Of a stretch of 64,000 bases of DNA, positions 1 through 10,790 are shown piece by piece (within the stretch, counting starts at the first letter, position 1; the number at the start of each line of letters is the position of its first letter). The notes under the pieces are model-generated. The model made no database searches, was not told the origin of the DNA, and worked only from the letters and a program-made list of their open reading frames with translations. The position numbers and the translations under genes are program-made. The DNA is taken from positions 4,874,501 to 4,938,500 of the forward strand of contig JBBDHG010000015.1 of the NCBI GenBank assembly GCA_037951165.1. The letters run 5' to 3'. Source of the stretch: Lophius americanus (taxonomy: Eukaryota; Chordata; Actinopteri; Lophiiformes; Lophiidae).

Positions 1-165
1 TAAATCTCCCCCTAGTGTTGGAAATATCGAACCAACCTTTCCCAAAATCAATCCAGTTCTTCGTCTAACTAAGATATATGTGGGGGTGTAAAATTTGTTG
101 TAAAAAATGATCCATGAAATATTTTGTGTTATCACACATTCGTAAACACAAAGGATCTGTCGGCG
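1..165 (+). repeat. Dispersed repeat family A (CCCCCTAGTGT type), copy 1, cut by the window edge
   Basis: Starts inside the repeat: tcccccctagtgttggaaatat, then aaaatcaatccagttcttc and aaaaatgatccatgaa. The same order of blocks recurs at 41.1-41.7 and 51.4-51.76 kb and, more weakly, at 14.7-15.25 kb. The class is unknown. Confidence 0.6.
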
Positions 166-1984
166 ATGGCGATGGTGATTCCTTAATTCTTCAATGGATA
201 TAAATACCGAATAAAAAAGTAAAATTACATCTGCGTCCACGCCGAAATGTTAGCATGCATGCATTTGTTATGACAAGGCCAAAATAAGTTGGTGTAACTG
301 GAATTTTATTTGTTTTTGCTTGTGCTCCCTTTATTAAGCATCTGCTAAGCATCTTTTTTTAATAATTGACGTATCTCCCAATATTAAATAAAAAAAAGAT
401 AATAAATTTAGCATTGAGAGTATGGAAAAAATTACGTTTATAGTATTTATGTCATTTTTAAAAACAGGACCGTTCTGTGGGTGGTATTTATTTAAATTAA
501 TTAATTTGAAATGTATTTAAAAAGGATTAGAGTCCTGAAAATAAGTATTTGATAATACGATAAGGACTAATGATTGTTTTTTTTAAAATAAACTCAATGT
601 AAGTGGAAAGTCCTTTTAATATATAGTATTTAATGAAGTTGACATTACTCACCTGTTAGAGACATTTTCAGGCGGAAAGCGAAAAAACGTATTTTATTAA
701 AAGAAAGTTGTTCACGAATTGAGGAATACTTTTGAAATAATGGTGATACTGATTGGAAGTCGTAACCATCCAGCTGTAACCCAGGGCTCATTAAGTCATC
801 TAATGCCTGTTATAAATATTCTCTCTGCCGAATACTCTGAAGGTGACGTTTGTGAGAACGGGACAACATTCCGACAAATCCAGCCTGCTTTCATTGACAT
901 TTTATGGAGGACACGTGTCATTGACCCGGTTTGTGTTCACGCATAAAGGAAGTGCACTTTCTCCAAGGTGGCGTTATTTGTTCCTGAGGGATTTCCACTG
1001 CTTCAGTGTATTTATAGGAACCTACTTCCTTGGCACGAGAGGGGAGATGAATCGGAAAAGTCTAAATGTGTGGATGAGTGGAAGGCTTCAGTCACATCTC
1101 CAGGATCAGTACCTCCCAGTTGGACCAGAGAACCAATAATAGTTCCGTAGAATCTGGTAGCATTAACATATTGTAATTAGAGAGGTATTGCATATATATC
1201 CTATTAGTTCAGACCAACTTCAGACACGACAGCACTTCATCTCTACTCAGATGTGGAACTTCTCGACAGGCAGGGCGAAGATTATTACAGAAAACCCCGC
1301 TGAACGTTCACGCCTCTTACAACTCTGAGCAGAAGAGATCCATATAATTTAGCTGCCTTAGCTAATTCTGAACAAGTGTGTCTTAATCCTGACTACACAG
1401 TGGAATCAATCCATTCAATCAAGCGGCATAAAGAATGAATGATGACCTGATGTCTTGGAGAATCAAACCGGGATAAAATAACATTTTACTGACTCGAGTT
1501 TTACAATATAAAGGACTCATTCACTTTGATATAAGGTGGCCAATATAGATGGATGGACTGCTACAGCTAGTGGCGCTCAATCAGGAGAGGCAAACCAGGC
1601 AGAACGCTCGGGTCCCTGCAAAAGAATTTGGGTCGGGTGACTCTAAACCGGCCCGTTTGATTGGCACATTTAGCAATGACAACAACTATACACCCCTTTA
1701 ACCGCCCACAAAGCTACAAATAAAAAAATTTAGTTGATTCGTTCAACAATCCATCATTTTCTGTAACTGCTTATCCATGTTCAGGGTCTCCAGGGGGCGG
1801 GGCCCTGTCTGACAATGTACTGCAGATTTCCTCCGGCACTTACTAAACGATAGTTTGGAGTTGAGTGTGATTGGTTTGATGCAGATTATCAGTTGGTAAC
1901 TGGAAAGACACAATTCAGTTATTTATGTTATTCACTGCAATTGACACACTTATTTCTCACTTGAGCCGCGAACCGAAGGCCAGT

Positions 1985-2072
1985 CACTTTCCGTGGCTGA
2001 GTGGTTCAGGCGACGGATTCAATCAGATCAATGAATCACCAATACTGGGTGGTTTCAGTCGACACGATTAGA
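1985..2072 (+). other. tRNA-Ser/Leu-like relic (A box only)
   Basis: GTGGCTGAGTGGTTCAGGCGA at 1993-2013 matches the D-arm/A-box of class II tRNAs. A weak B-box-like ggtttcagtcgac follows at 2051. No convincing acceptor stem was found, so this is at best a decayed tRNA or tRNA-derived SINE head. Confidence 0.25.
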
Positions 2073-2550
2073 TGTGAACTTGGACTTGGCAACACAAATG
2101 ATGTGATGGAGTGACAAAAGATTTCGGTTATTCATTGTAACTCATAGAGTCGTAAAGGCAAAGCTCTCAAGTCACCAGTTGATCCTGTTACCAACTTCAC
2201 CTATGGTAGGCAAGGACGCAGGTGGATGAAATGAGCTTTCTTCATAGAGGGGCTGGGCTCAGCCTCAGAGATAAGTTGCGGACCATGAAGTGGAGCTGCT
2301 GCTCCTTCATGTGGAAAGGAGACAATTCTGTAACTGAAACTACAGAGAAACAAACTACAGAGAAACTGAAACTCTTCCTTTTATTGTGCCCCCCTGTGAT
2401 TCCTGCCTCTCTCAACAGCATTGAAGGACCCTCGACCGCCGGCTGGTGGCTTGCTGCACCTCACAGTGGAGCCGCGTTATGAGACTAAGAGAGGGTTAGT
2501 GAAACATCCCCTCCTAGAGCTCAGACTGACGGCAAATTATTAAAAAAGGT

Positions 2551-2568
2551 GGCACGCACACATGCACG

Positions 2569-2604
<36 letters not shown>
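2551..2604. repeat. (CA)n microsatellite
   Basis: A run of CA dinucleotides preceded by gcacgcacacatgcacg variants. Confidence 0.95.
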
Positions 2605-2608
<4 letters not shown>

Positions 2609-2979
2609 TACAGATTTGGGGCTACCCATTGAGACCTCCATGCACCCTCCATCAAGCATTCACACAGACATTCCTAACCACCATACACTGCAGGTGTGAA
2701 AAACAATGTTAGTAAAGTGTATTATTATACTATGTCTTGGAGGGGAGAAAATCCATAATGTAATAACGCTGTGAGAAATCTATAGGAATGCTGGCCTACT
2801 CCTCCTGACGAGAGAGGAAATGCACACAAGGCTGACTGATAAACACCGAACCCAAAAGTCTTTATTTTTCCCCAGAGTCCGAATCTACGTCCTATTAACG
2901 ACTCGAGTCGCTAACGAAGAAACGCTTGAACGGTCGTCAAACATTCATACGACTCAAAGGAATAAAAGGATCAGATTAT

Positions 2980-3320
2980 TCAGAAACTACAGAGAAACTG
3001 AAAGTAAGGGGGAAACAGTAGAATATAGAAAAATGTAATTTCAGTCTTAGTGGGACTGAAGCTACAGGAAAACTGACGCTACACACAAACAAAACTACAG
3101 AAAAATTACGCTACACAGAAAGTGAAGCTACAGGGAAACTGATGCTACGGGAAAACTGAAACTATAAAGAAACGGAAGCTACTGGAAAACTGAAACTACA
3201 CAGAAACTGAAGCTACCCAGAACCTTAAGCTTCAGGAAAACTTACGCTAGGAGAAACTGAAGCTACACAGAAACTGAAGTTTGGGAGAAACCAAAATTGA
3301 AGGTACGTAGAAACTAGAAG
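2980..3320 (+). repeat. Degenerate minisatellite, about 18-bp unit (GAAACTGAAGCTACACAG-like)
   Basis: About fifteen imperfect units of 'gaaactgaagctacacag' with insertions, e.g. at 3000, 3050, 3120, 3185 and 3255. Related words already occur at 2333-2370 (aactacagagaaactgaaac). Confidence 0.75.
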
Positions 3321-5164
3321 TTACTGTAAAGTGTATTATTACACTACCGCTTGGAGTATAAAAAAATCACAAATGTAATAACACTGAAACATCTAGGAAT
3401 GATTGCCTACTGCCCCCTGAATGGATAGAAAATGCTCACAGGGCTGAAAGAAAAGTGCACCTTGTGCTCTTTCCAACACCAAAGCCAAAAGTCCCCTCTA
3501 TTTCCCCCCCATCCAGCATATGGCAGCTCTCCTGAGACCAATTTGTCAAAGCTGCAAATTTAATTAAGATTTAATTTCTTTTTACTCTAGCCGGAGAGGC
3601 GTCTGATTCGATAACGGCATCGATGAATCATCACTCAAAGACGGCCGTTGAGTCGCAGCGCTGATATTTCGTCTTAAAATGGCGCGAGGAATAGATCGTG
3701 ATTTAAAAAGTGATGATGAAAGAAGAGGTTGGAGGAGATAGAAGGAGTGGAAGTGGGTATCACTCTCTGTCACAGATAACTCTCTCCCTCTATCTAACCC
3801 CCCTCAGCCGTCTCTGAGCCTCACTCATTCTCGCTTCCTCCCTCTGCAGAGACAGAAGGAGAGGGATCAGTGGGAGAATTAACCATGGCAGCTCATTTCA
3901 CTGCTGGGCTGAGGATGGCGAGGGAGACAGGAGCTGGCGGAGGCGTAGGGGGCATTAATGGGGGTCTTATGAAAATTTGGTTTCAAGAAGTAAAGAAATA
4001 TCACCTGAATGTTTCGTTCAATTGGATTTTTAAAATCCTTCAAAGCACTTAAAATGGATTGTTCAGAACTTTTATTCGTTAATTTTGTAAATGTTTTCAT
4101 GGATCTGTTTAGAACGTCATTATTGTGTAAAAAAAAAAGACAATTGACATCAGGCCTCTTCTTGTTAAAGTAGTTTGAAAATGTATTAAAGGGGCTTTTT
4201 AGAAATGTGACAAAGATGCCTGAACCACCTGAACAACTTCCTAGCGGCCACTTTGTGCTCATAACGTTTTAGAAACTTGGTATCAGTCCTCGAGAGCAAA
4301 TCTTTGTTTATTCCGATATCCAAAGTCGTACCTCATCCAGATTGTGAATGAGATTCCCTCTTTGTTTGATACAACCAGTAACAAACACAACACATGCTAG
4401 GATAACCACTAGATTTTCATACTGTACTGGAACGAATCCTGCCGGAATGTTTTGTTGAATCCAGCTGGTAGTCCTGCCGGATTCAACAATCTCCTTGAAT
4501 AGCAGAAAATTGTAGTTCTTCCTATAATTTCTTATAGTTTTCCCACTTGCTGTTCTTATTTATGGTACTTACATGTAGCCCACTGTCTCATTTACTTTAC
4601 CAGGTTTAGGGGGGAATACAATTAAAGAATTTGTTACATGACGTAACCGGAAGTCACCATCCCACGTTAGGCAAATAGGAACTGGCCCACTTTCTTAGAA
4701 CTTGCAGGAATAAATAACTGGTTCTTTCTAACATTGCGCCTGCAGTCTGAGAACATTATTTATGACCTCTAATACTGCTAGTGTATCTCTGGTCTATATA
4801 TGAACAGAACCAGGAACAACAACAGGCCCAGCAGAATATAAGACAGAACATCCGACAGTCTGCTGCTGGTTAGAAGAAGTAGAACCATAACCACTGACCA
4901 GGAGAAGGAAATTTGGATTCATATATTAATTCTTACCATTTCCATAAAAAAGATTTGGATATCAACATTTTTTACAAGGGAATACATTAAGTTAGTGGGT
5001 CCATTCAGGGATTTCTTAGAATCAGGATAATTAATTTATGTATAGAAAAACCCTAGTGTGGCCATAATCTAAGCAAGGCTCAACAAATCTCTGAAGGCGT
5101 GACCTAGATGCATGAAAAAGGGATGTGCCACTATTGCAGGGATTTGTAATAAGGTTTGATGTTT

Positions 5165-5193
5165 GATGACATGACATGACATGACATGACATG
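5165..5193. repeat. (ATGAC)n pentanucleotide run
   Basis: Five perfect tandem copies plus a partial one. Confidence 0.95.
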
Positions 5194-5769
5194 GTCATCA
5201 AGCATTTTTGATGAGAAATGACAATGATGCCTCCTTTAACAGCTCCACAATGGTTTTTCCTGTTTTTCTCAACATGACTTAAAACTTCACTAAACTTTTC
5301 CAGTTCATTTGAATCATGGTATAATCAATTTAACACCAGTGAATGTTTTCTTAGCTAGAGCATTAGCTCCACCAAACATGCCATGAAGCAGCTTTTAGGT
5401 TTTTCTGTGCTGATGTTGACGTATACATAGTACAAGTATGGGCATTCTCTGAAAACTTAAACAAAACTTTATAGACCCCTTCAGATTTAATTCAAATGGT
5501 TTTCCTGGTCCTCTTCATGTGTTTTTGTACCGTCCATGTCATTCTTGCTGTTGTTTCTGTGACAACAGGCACTATTTAATGGGGATAACGTCGAAGACCA
5601 TGGAGACTTCGCACATCTTCTAACGTCTATGTGTGCCGCAAGCTGTTGGTCTGAGGTCTAGCAGAGGACGTGGAATGAAGTCAGAAAAGGGGAAAAGTAT
5701 TGTTTTTTTTCTCCACAAGCTGCAAACGTTTGCGGCTGTTTTGCGCATCTATTACGTTATTATTTCCAC

Positions 5770-5880
5770 AGAGTCGGATCAGCCATCACCACCACCAGTA
5801 TCCGGGCTCCAAGGGTGGCATACATCTGCTGCTGCTCAGGGCAGAGACCCTTCCATCACAATCCTCTTGCATCTTTGATT
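5770..5880 (+). repeat. Dispersed repeat family D, copy 1
   Basis: Contains cagccatcaccaccaccagt, then atctgctgctgctcagggcagagacccttcca. It aligns block for block with 33250-33370. The class is unknown. Confidence 0.6.
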
Positions 5881-6293
5881 AAACTACATTTACTGAGCTT
5901 TAAAAGGTAAGGTTTCTGTGAATGACATTTAGTATAATTCCTCATGGTTTGATTTCATCACGCTAAGGATCCTGTGAGTTAACTGTGACACGCGTAAGAA
6001 TCCCTTCATTGTATTGAATTACTCAGATATTCTTGTGAAGAACAGGAAGTTGTCCTCTCTGCCTTTTTTGCCATTCTATTTTTTATATCTTTAAAACATT
6101 TATAATTGATTCACTTTGCTTTTCGGACTCTTTACATCTGTCAGAAGTCTTATTGGGAATCAGCTTTCATCATTTGTCTGTGTGGTTGCCTTAGTTGTTT
6201 TGTTTCAAAGCACGATAGGAAACCCTTATTAGTTTTTACAATACCGTCTCCACCACCTGACCCATCCTGTTAATTACAGATGTCTGCTGTGCT

Positions 6294-6324
6294 TGTGTGT
6301 GTGTGTTTGTGTGTGTCTGTGTGT
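6294..6324 (-). promoter_or_regulatory. Intronic CA-rich tract next to the EGF-exon 5' splice site
   Basis: In gene orientation the intron begins GTGAGTACACACAGACACAC and continues as a CA-dinucleotide run with single interruptions until about 6294. The tract starts within the first ten intron bases. CA repeats are known binding sites for hnRNP L, which can enhance or repress splicing depending on position, and netrin-G transcripts are extensively alternatively spliced just after this module. A regulatory role here is inference. The repeat may be an ordinary microsatellite. Confidence 0.4.
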
Positions 6325-6330
6325 ACTCAC

Positions 6331-6503
6331 AGATATTAGCCGTGCCTTTGGGAATGGGCAGGTAAGAGCCTGCGCTCCAAGCTCTTCCCTGGTAATTCCG
6401 CTTACAGCGGCCGCAGTCTGGCCCGGTGGTGTTGTGCTCGCACTCGCAGCTCAGCTTCTCTTTGTCGTACACACAGCTGTTGGCGTGAAGGTTGCACTTG
6501 CAC
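6331..6503 (-). CDS. ntng1: Netrin-G1 internal coding exon: first laminin-type EGF module
   Basis: Internal exon of 173 nt: one base completing the split Arg codon, 57 codons, then one base of the next codon. It encodes the first laminin-type EGF (LE) module, which follows the laminin N domain and helps hold it in a rigid rod. Seen: [13 protein letters not shown], then [21 protein letters not shown] and [12 protein letters not shown]. Cysteines fall at residues 1, 3, 10, 19, 21, 30 and 33. The eighth is presumably completed by the split T| codon at the exon end, which gives the usual eight for an LE module. An NTT sequon is at residue 24. The acceptor is ccctcttttcatag|G and the donor is ATCT|GTGAGTAC. 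The YQG and LPIPKGTAN stretches favour NTNG1 over NTNG2. A CA-rich run begins about six bases into the downstream intron (see regulatory entry). The next coding exon was not found in 1-6330. Confidence 0.95.
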
Positions 6504-6789
6504 CTATGAAAAGAGGGAAGAAACAGCGGAGTAAAAATGATGTAGGAAAGAATTTTTTCCAGCGCTGATTGAAAAACGGACGGCTTTCATTCGGTTGGGA
6601 CGATCCCTCGGTTTTAATTGTCCCATTAGAGGCGTAACTGTGGCAAGGTCACAGTGAAGGCATGCGAGGGACGATCAGGAGGGAGTGAAAAGGACAAAAG
6701 AGTGAAGAAGGAAGGTTGAGGGGAAAAACAAGCCCGCCTAAACTGTGGAACAAGCAGCGGGAGAATGAGCACTGCAAAAAAAACAATTC

Positions 6790-6965
6790 ACTAATTCATG
6801 TATTTGTCTAATTTTATTCAATATCCTTGTAAACAGGTTCTTTTTTGTTTTCATGGCATTTTACCGTGACATATCCCACATGGTAATTTTCACTTTTTAC
6901 AGTAAAGTTCTGCCAACCACTTCACTGTAAATTATGAGGATTTTCTTTTTTACAGTGAAGGAAGG
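6790..6965. repeat. Dispersed repeat family G (TACAGTAAA/CTGTAAATTA type), copy 1
   Basis: Blocks: 'ttgtaaacaggttc', 'catggcattttaccgtgaca', 'tttttacagtaaagttctgccaacca', 'cactgtaaattatgag', 'tttttacagtgaagg'. The same blocks recur at 8.9, 26.7-27.1, 47.05-47.65 and 61.0 kb. The palindromic ends suggest a short non-autonomous DNA transposon, but no terminal repeats were resolved. Confidence 0.55.
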
Positions 6966-8092
6966 CTTGTGGTTCTGCGAGATGTTGAAACACTCAGAGT
7001 TAGCCAGAGGGCAGCAAGGTGCAGCGGCACGGCTTCGATCACTATGACAAATTAATACGAGATGAGATCTCAGAAGCATATTTTCAGTTTGGAGAGGGAG
7101 GGAGTCCCCTCAAGGTGCACTAAATCCTCGCTCACATCCTGCTCACCAGAAGCTTCATTTAACGATAAACTCAGCAAATTCATTTCTGCTGCGACTAGAT
7201 GAGCATTGAGGGGATATCTACCTGTTAAATTGATTTATCATCCTCCAGCAGCAAAAAGTACTCTGAGGGACACGGAGAACTTTGGACAACTTTCTGAATA
7301 AAGTAGAGAGAAAATCATGACTGGGTGAATCCGCACATGTTGGGATAAAGGTTTGTGACGGTTCAGGATAAATTCATCGGCCCCGAAAGACAAGGGTTTT
7401 CTTTGGTCTTGAACTTTTTCGTCTGCCGTACTGTCAGAAGGGTGCAGATTACTGGACTTTGGACGGGTATCGTGAAGTTTATCGTGAAGATTACAGAACC
7501 GTGCGGCGGTATCTCAATGGCAGGTTTTCTCAATGGGACTTGCATGTTTGCATACCATCCTCCTCTGTCACAACAAGATTATTCTGAATCAGTCCCATTT
7601 TAAACAGAGTTTTAATATCATTTAATTCATAAGAACATGGAATCTTTTCATTCCAGACACTCGTTTTGGAGTTCATCATCGTAATATCCAATCGATGATA
7701 AGGGAAGGAGAGATTGATTGAGGAAAAAAGTCTCCCAGTTCAGTGTGACTCAGTGTGAAATTATTTTCCCATGGAGTCCGTCGTGGTTTAACCTTCAGCC
7801 TGCTTTTAACCTCGCCAAAGTTTTAGTCGCTACCCAGAAACGCTAACGCCATCGGATCATGCTTCAGACCACCAGCCATGCCCTGAGGGTCTCGCATCCA
7901 CCGTTGCTATTTCACTGTCAATCAGTGGGGGGGGGGATGACATCACGGTCAGCGTTACCAGTTACACCAGCTTTAAAGACGGAACAAAGTATTTCACAGA
8001 ATATTACAATCAAATCTACATTTTCATGTAGGTGCCTTCTCCTAACTTTAGTCCAAAAATGTTTTATCCTTATACATAATTATACTGAACTT

Positions 8093-8380
8093 TAGTATTT
8101 AGCACATGATAATGAACGTACTATTCCACACCATGATCCTATTGTAGAGTAAAATTAAACAGATAATGGGAACATTATTCCACATGAAAATCCTACAATT
8201 GAGTTATATTGCACATAATAACGTGCCTACTATTCCACATGATGATCCTATTGTAGAGTAAAATTAAACAGATAATGGGAACATTATTCCACCTGAAAAT
8301 TCTACATTTGAGTAATATTGCAAATAATAATGAGCCCTCTATTCCACATGATGATCCTACTATAGATACTTTGCCTGATC
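8093..8380 (+). repeat. 109-bp tandem repeat, about 2.5 copies
   Basis: The word tattccacatgatgatcct (or a variant) starts at 8122, 8231 and 8340, a constant spacing of 109 bases. The unit also carries attgtagagtaaaattaaac and agataatgggaacattattc. Confidence 0.85.
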
Positions 8381-8879
8381 ACCTCCATTGTAAGCCCCTT
8401 TATACTTTTGGTCCACTACATCTAGGACAGATATATTATGTTCCTGACCAGTAGATGTCACACAGAGGTATTCTTATGTATTCCACTACATTTTTCTTAT
8501 GGCTATAGTCACTTAATACTTTTAAGAATAACCATTTTTCACACCCTTTCTGTTCGCAGATTATCAAATTTCCAAATATTTCAATTTAAAACATTTGTGT
8601 AAATGCTATTTGGGACAGTTTCAAAAAGTTTAAGACCTATTTAATGTCTGTTCAAGAAATAAATTGTCCCAAAGCTGAAAACAGGAAGTTGATTTTTTTT
8701 TAAATATTTTGTGGTTTTGGTTTTTTCACCAATGACAGCCTGTGATCATCGCACAGATTTAACTACTCAACATTATAAAGTAGTCAGATTAATTCAAATT
8801 ATAATATCCACAGCAGTAACAAACATCTACTCGTTAGTGCTGCAATACTATTAATCCATAAAAAATAAGTAAAACCAAA

Positions 8880-9030
8880 ATTCTTAACACAGCATATTTC
8901 AAATAAAAATTCTGGCAACCACAGCTGCTGATATTTTACTGTAAATTATACATTGTTGTTTTGACTGTGTAGTGGAGTATTTTCACATTGTGGTATTAAT
9001 ACTTTTACTCAAGTAAAGGATCTGAATGCT
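8880..9030. repeat. Dispersed repeat family G fragment followed by an ACTTTTACTCAAGTAAAG tract
   Basis: Contains tctggcaaccacagctgct and attttactgtaaattatac, then acttttactcaagtaaagga at about 9001, a sequence I associate with common fish repeats. Confidence 0.45.
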
Positions 9031-10204
9031 TCATCCCTCCTTTGAAGAAGAATATAATAATCGCAAATGTCCTTAAAGGTTGTTCTTGCGCCATCTCTTT
9101 CTAACTTCCAACTTTAATCAATTGTTGCATCATTCTTCACTCACTCCCCACACCTGTCGTCTCCGAACGCCTATTTGTTCGTCATTTTTATCTCAAGCAA
9201 CTCATTTTAATACATATTCATGGAGTTGAGGCGTCTTTGTTTTGGTGTGGTTCTTTCTCAAAGTGATATTGCCGGAGGCGTTATTGACTGCGCGAACCAC
9301 TGCCTGCCTGTGAGCTAAAGGTCCTGATATGTATTCAGAAAATTACCCATGAGGCCATGAGCTCAAATTGATAAGAAGAGAAAAAAAGAGGAGGAGGAGG
9401 AGGAAGAATAAAAAATCTTGACTGAAGTTTGATTCCATTTTGTGCGAGAGAAAGCAGCCAGAGTTGAAAGTTCTCCTTGAAATATGGGACATTGAATGTG
9501 TTGGCGTGTGCGTGTTTATTCTTTTTCTTCTATCTTGTTGGAAAAGCGAACAGAGCAGCGTGTTGAGACTCGGCTTACCTGAAGTCTATGACCTCTGCAG
9601 TAATGGGATTCTGAATGACACAATGGGCTCAGACGACATAGTGCACCTTCCTACTGATGATGATGCCAGTAATAACAAACAAAAACAATGCAATTCCTCC
9701 AACAAGAACGTTTCAAGCAATCTGGCATTTTCCATTCTCCTCAACATTGCAGATTTTTTTTTTTCTCGCAATAGCTACAGAAGCCAAGTGTATCAGCCAG
9801 TAATTAATAATAATGATCCATAATCCGAGTTTACATCAGCTCCGACACGAAGCTGCTGATCACAACACTAAACTCAACATGGGCCTTAAGTGGGTTAACT
9901 AAGCGAAGCAATTAAATTTAATTCTAACGCCCAGGTATTCTCATATGCGAACCAATTGGGTCAAACGCGACTAATAAACAATTTTTTTTTCAAGCTCATC
10001 TGCTGTAAACGAGCGCCAATACACCAGTGACAAGGGGTGGGCAGCAGGGTGGGGGGAAAACACGGTTCAGAGAGCACTCTGGCTTAATTATATGTGATGA
10101 AAATAAAACAGAAACACAGGAGCAGCCGATTAAACGGCCTGGAGGTGTGTATGCACGCAGAATGGATTAGAACACATGGACACAATGAAATAAATACAGT
10201 TTAC

Positions 10205-10510
10205 TATGGTTTACTTTTATAATGTTTTTAGGAAAACAATCATTTACACTTATAATAAGACCTTTTACTTTTTACTTCTGAAATTTTATACTGATACCAT
10301 TTTACTTTTAAACCTTTTTTTTTTTACATTCGCACTACTACTTTCAGACTTTATTTTTATCCATTTTAATTTGTACTCTAGATGATTTTACATTTAAGTT
10401 TTAATTGGTATACTACTTCATTTAGTTTTACACCTGTACGTTTTCCTGTTATACTTTTTTATCTTTTATACTATTGTATTTTACTTTTAGACTTTTTAGT
10501 CTAAAAGTAG
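10205..10510. repeat. T-rich degenerate TTTTACTTTTA repeat with terminal 12-bp hairpin
   Basis: Repeated short blocks (ttttactttt, tttacac, tatact). It ends in a perfect inverted repeat, tacttttagact (10482-10493) / agtctaaaagta (10498-10509), with a 4-base loop. A similar block is at 28490-28740. Confidence 0.55.
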
Positions 10511-10556
10511 GCTTACTTAGTCTGCAACAATCACACAAGACCACCTGTACTACAGG

Positions 10557-10790
10557 TGTAGCTTTAGCTCAGTGGGTAGAGCAGCCATCTCCCAATCAGC
10601 AGATCAGAAGGTAGCCAGTTCAAGTCCCACCAGAGTCTACTTGTCATAAACCCCAGCTTAACAGGCACTTGAAAGGGGTCACCCACTTCTCCCTCAGGGA
10701 TGGGACAAATGCAGAGAAATAATTTCCCTATGTTGTACTGGGTATGACATAGGGAAATTATGTGATCAATAAAGGATTTCTTCTTCTTCT
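10557..10790 (+). mobile_element. tRNA-derived SINE, near full length
   Basis: RNA polymerase III promoter boxes are visible: A box TAGCTCAGTGGG at 10565-10576 and B box AGTTCAAGTCC at 10617-10627. The body contains cagggatgggacaaatgcagagaa. The 3' end is caataaaggatttc plus a TTC run (10778-10790), typical of a SINE mobilised by a LINE. A perfect 15-bp inverted repeat sits inside the 3' body (see findings). Antisense relatives are at 35.2, 45.3 and 48.35 kb. I do not assign a named subfamily. Confidence 0.85.

Larger units (their letters stand above)
1..6330 (-). other. ntng1: Netrin-G1 downstream intron, partial
   Basis: Sequence downstream of the EGF exon in gene orientation, starting at donor GTGAGTAC (6330). 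I looked for the next netrin-G exon (a Cys-rich EGF sequence on the minus strand) and did not see one. The stretch holds a dispersed repeat at 1-165, a CA microsatellite, a degenerate minisatellite around 3 kb, a pentanucleotide run and a dispersed fragment near 5.8 kb. Nothing is recognisable in 165-1980, 3330-5160 and 5200-5760. Confidence 0.75.

Noticed and set aside
10557..10640. Functional tRNA gene
   Set aside because: The A and B boxes are good, but the acceptor stem does not pair, and the sequence continues into a SINE body and tail.
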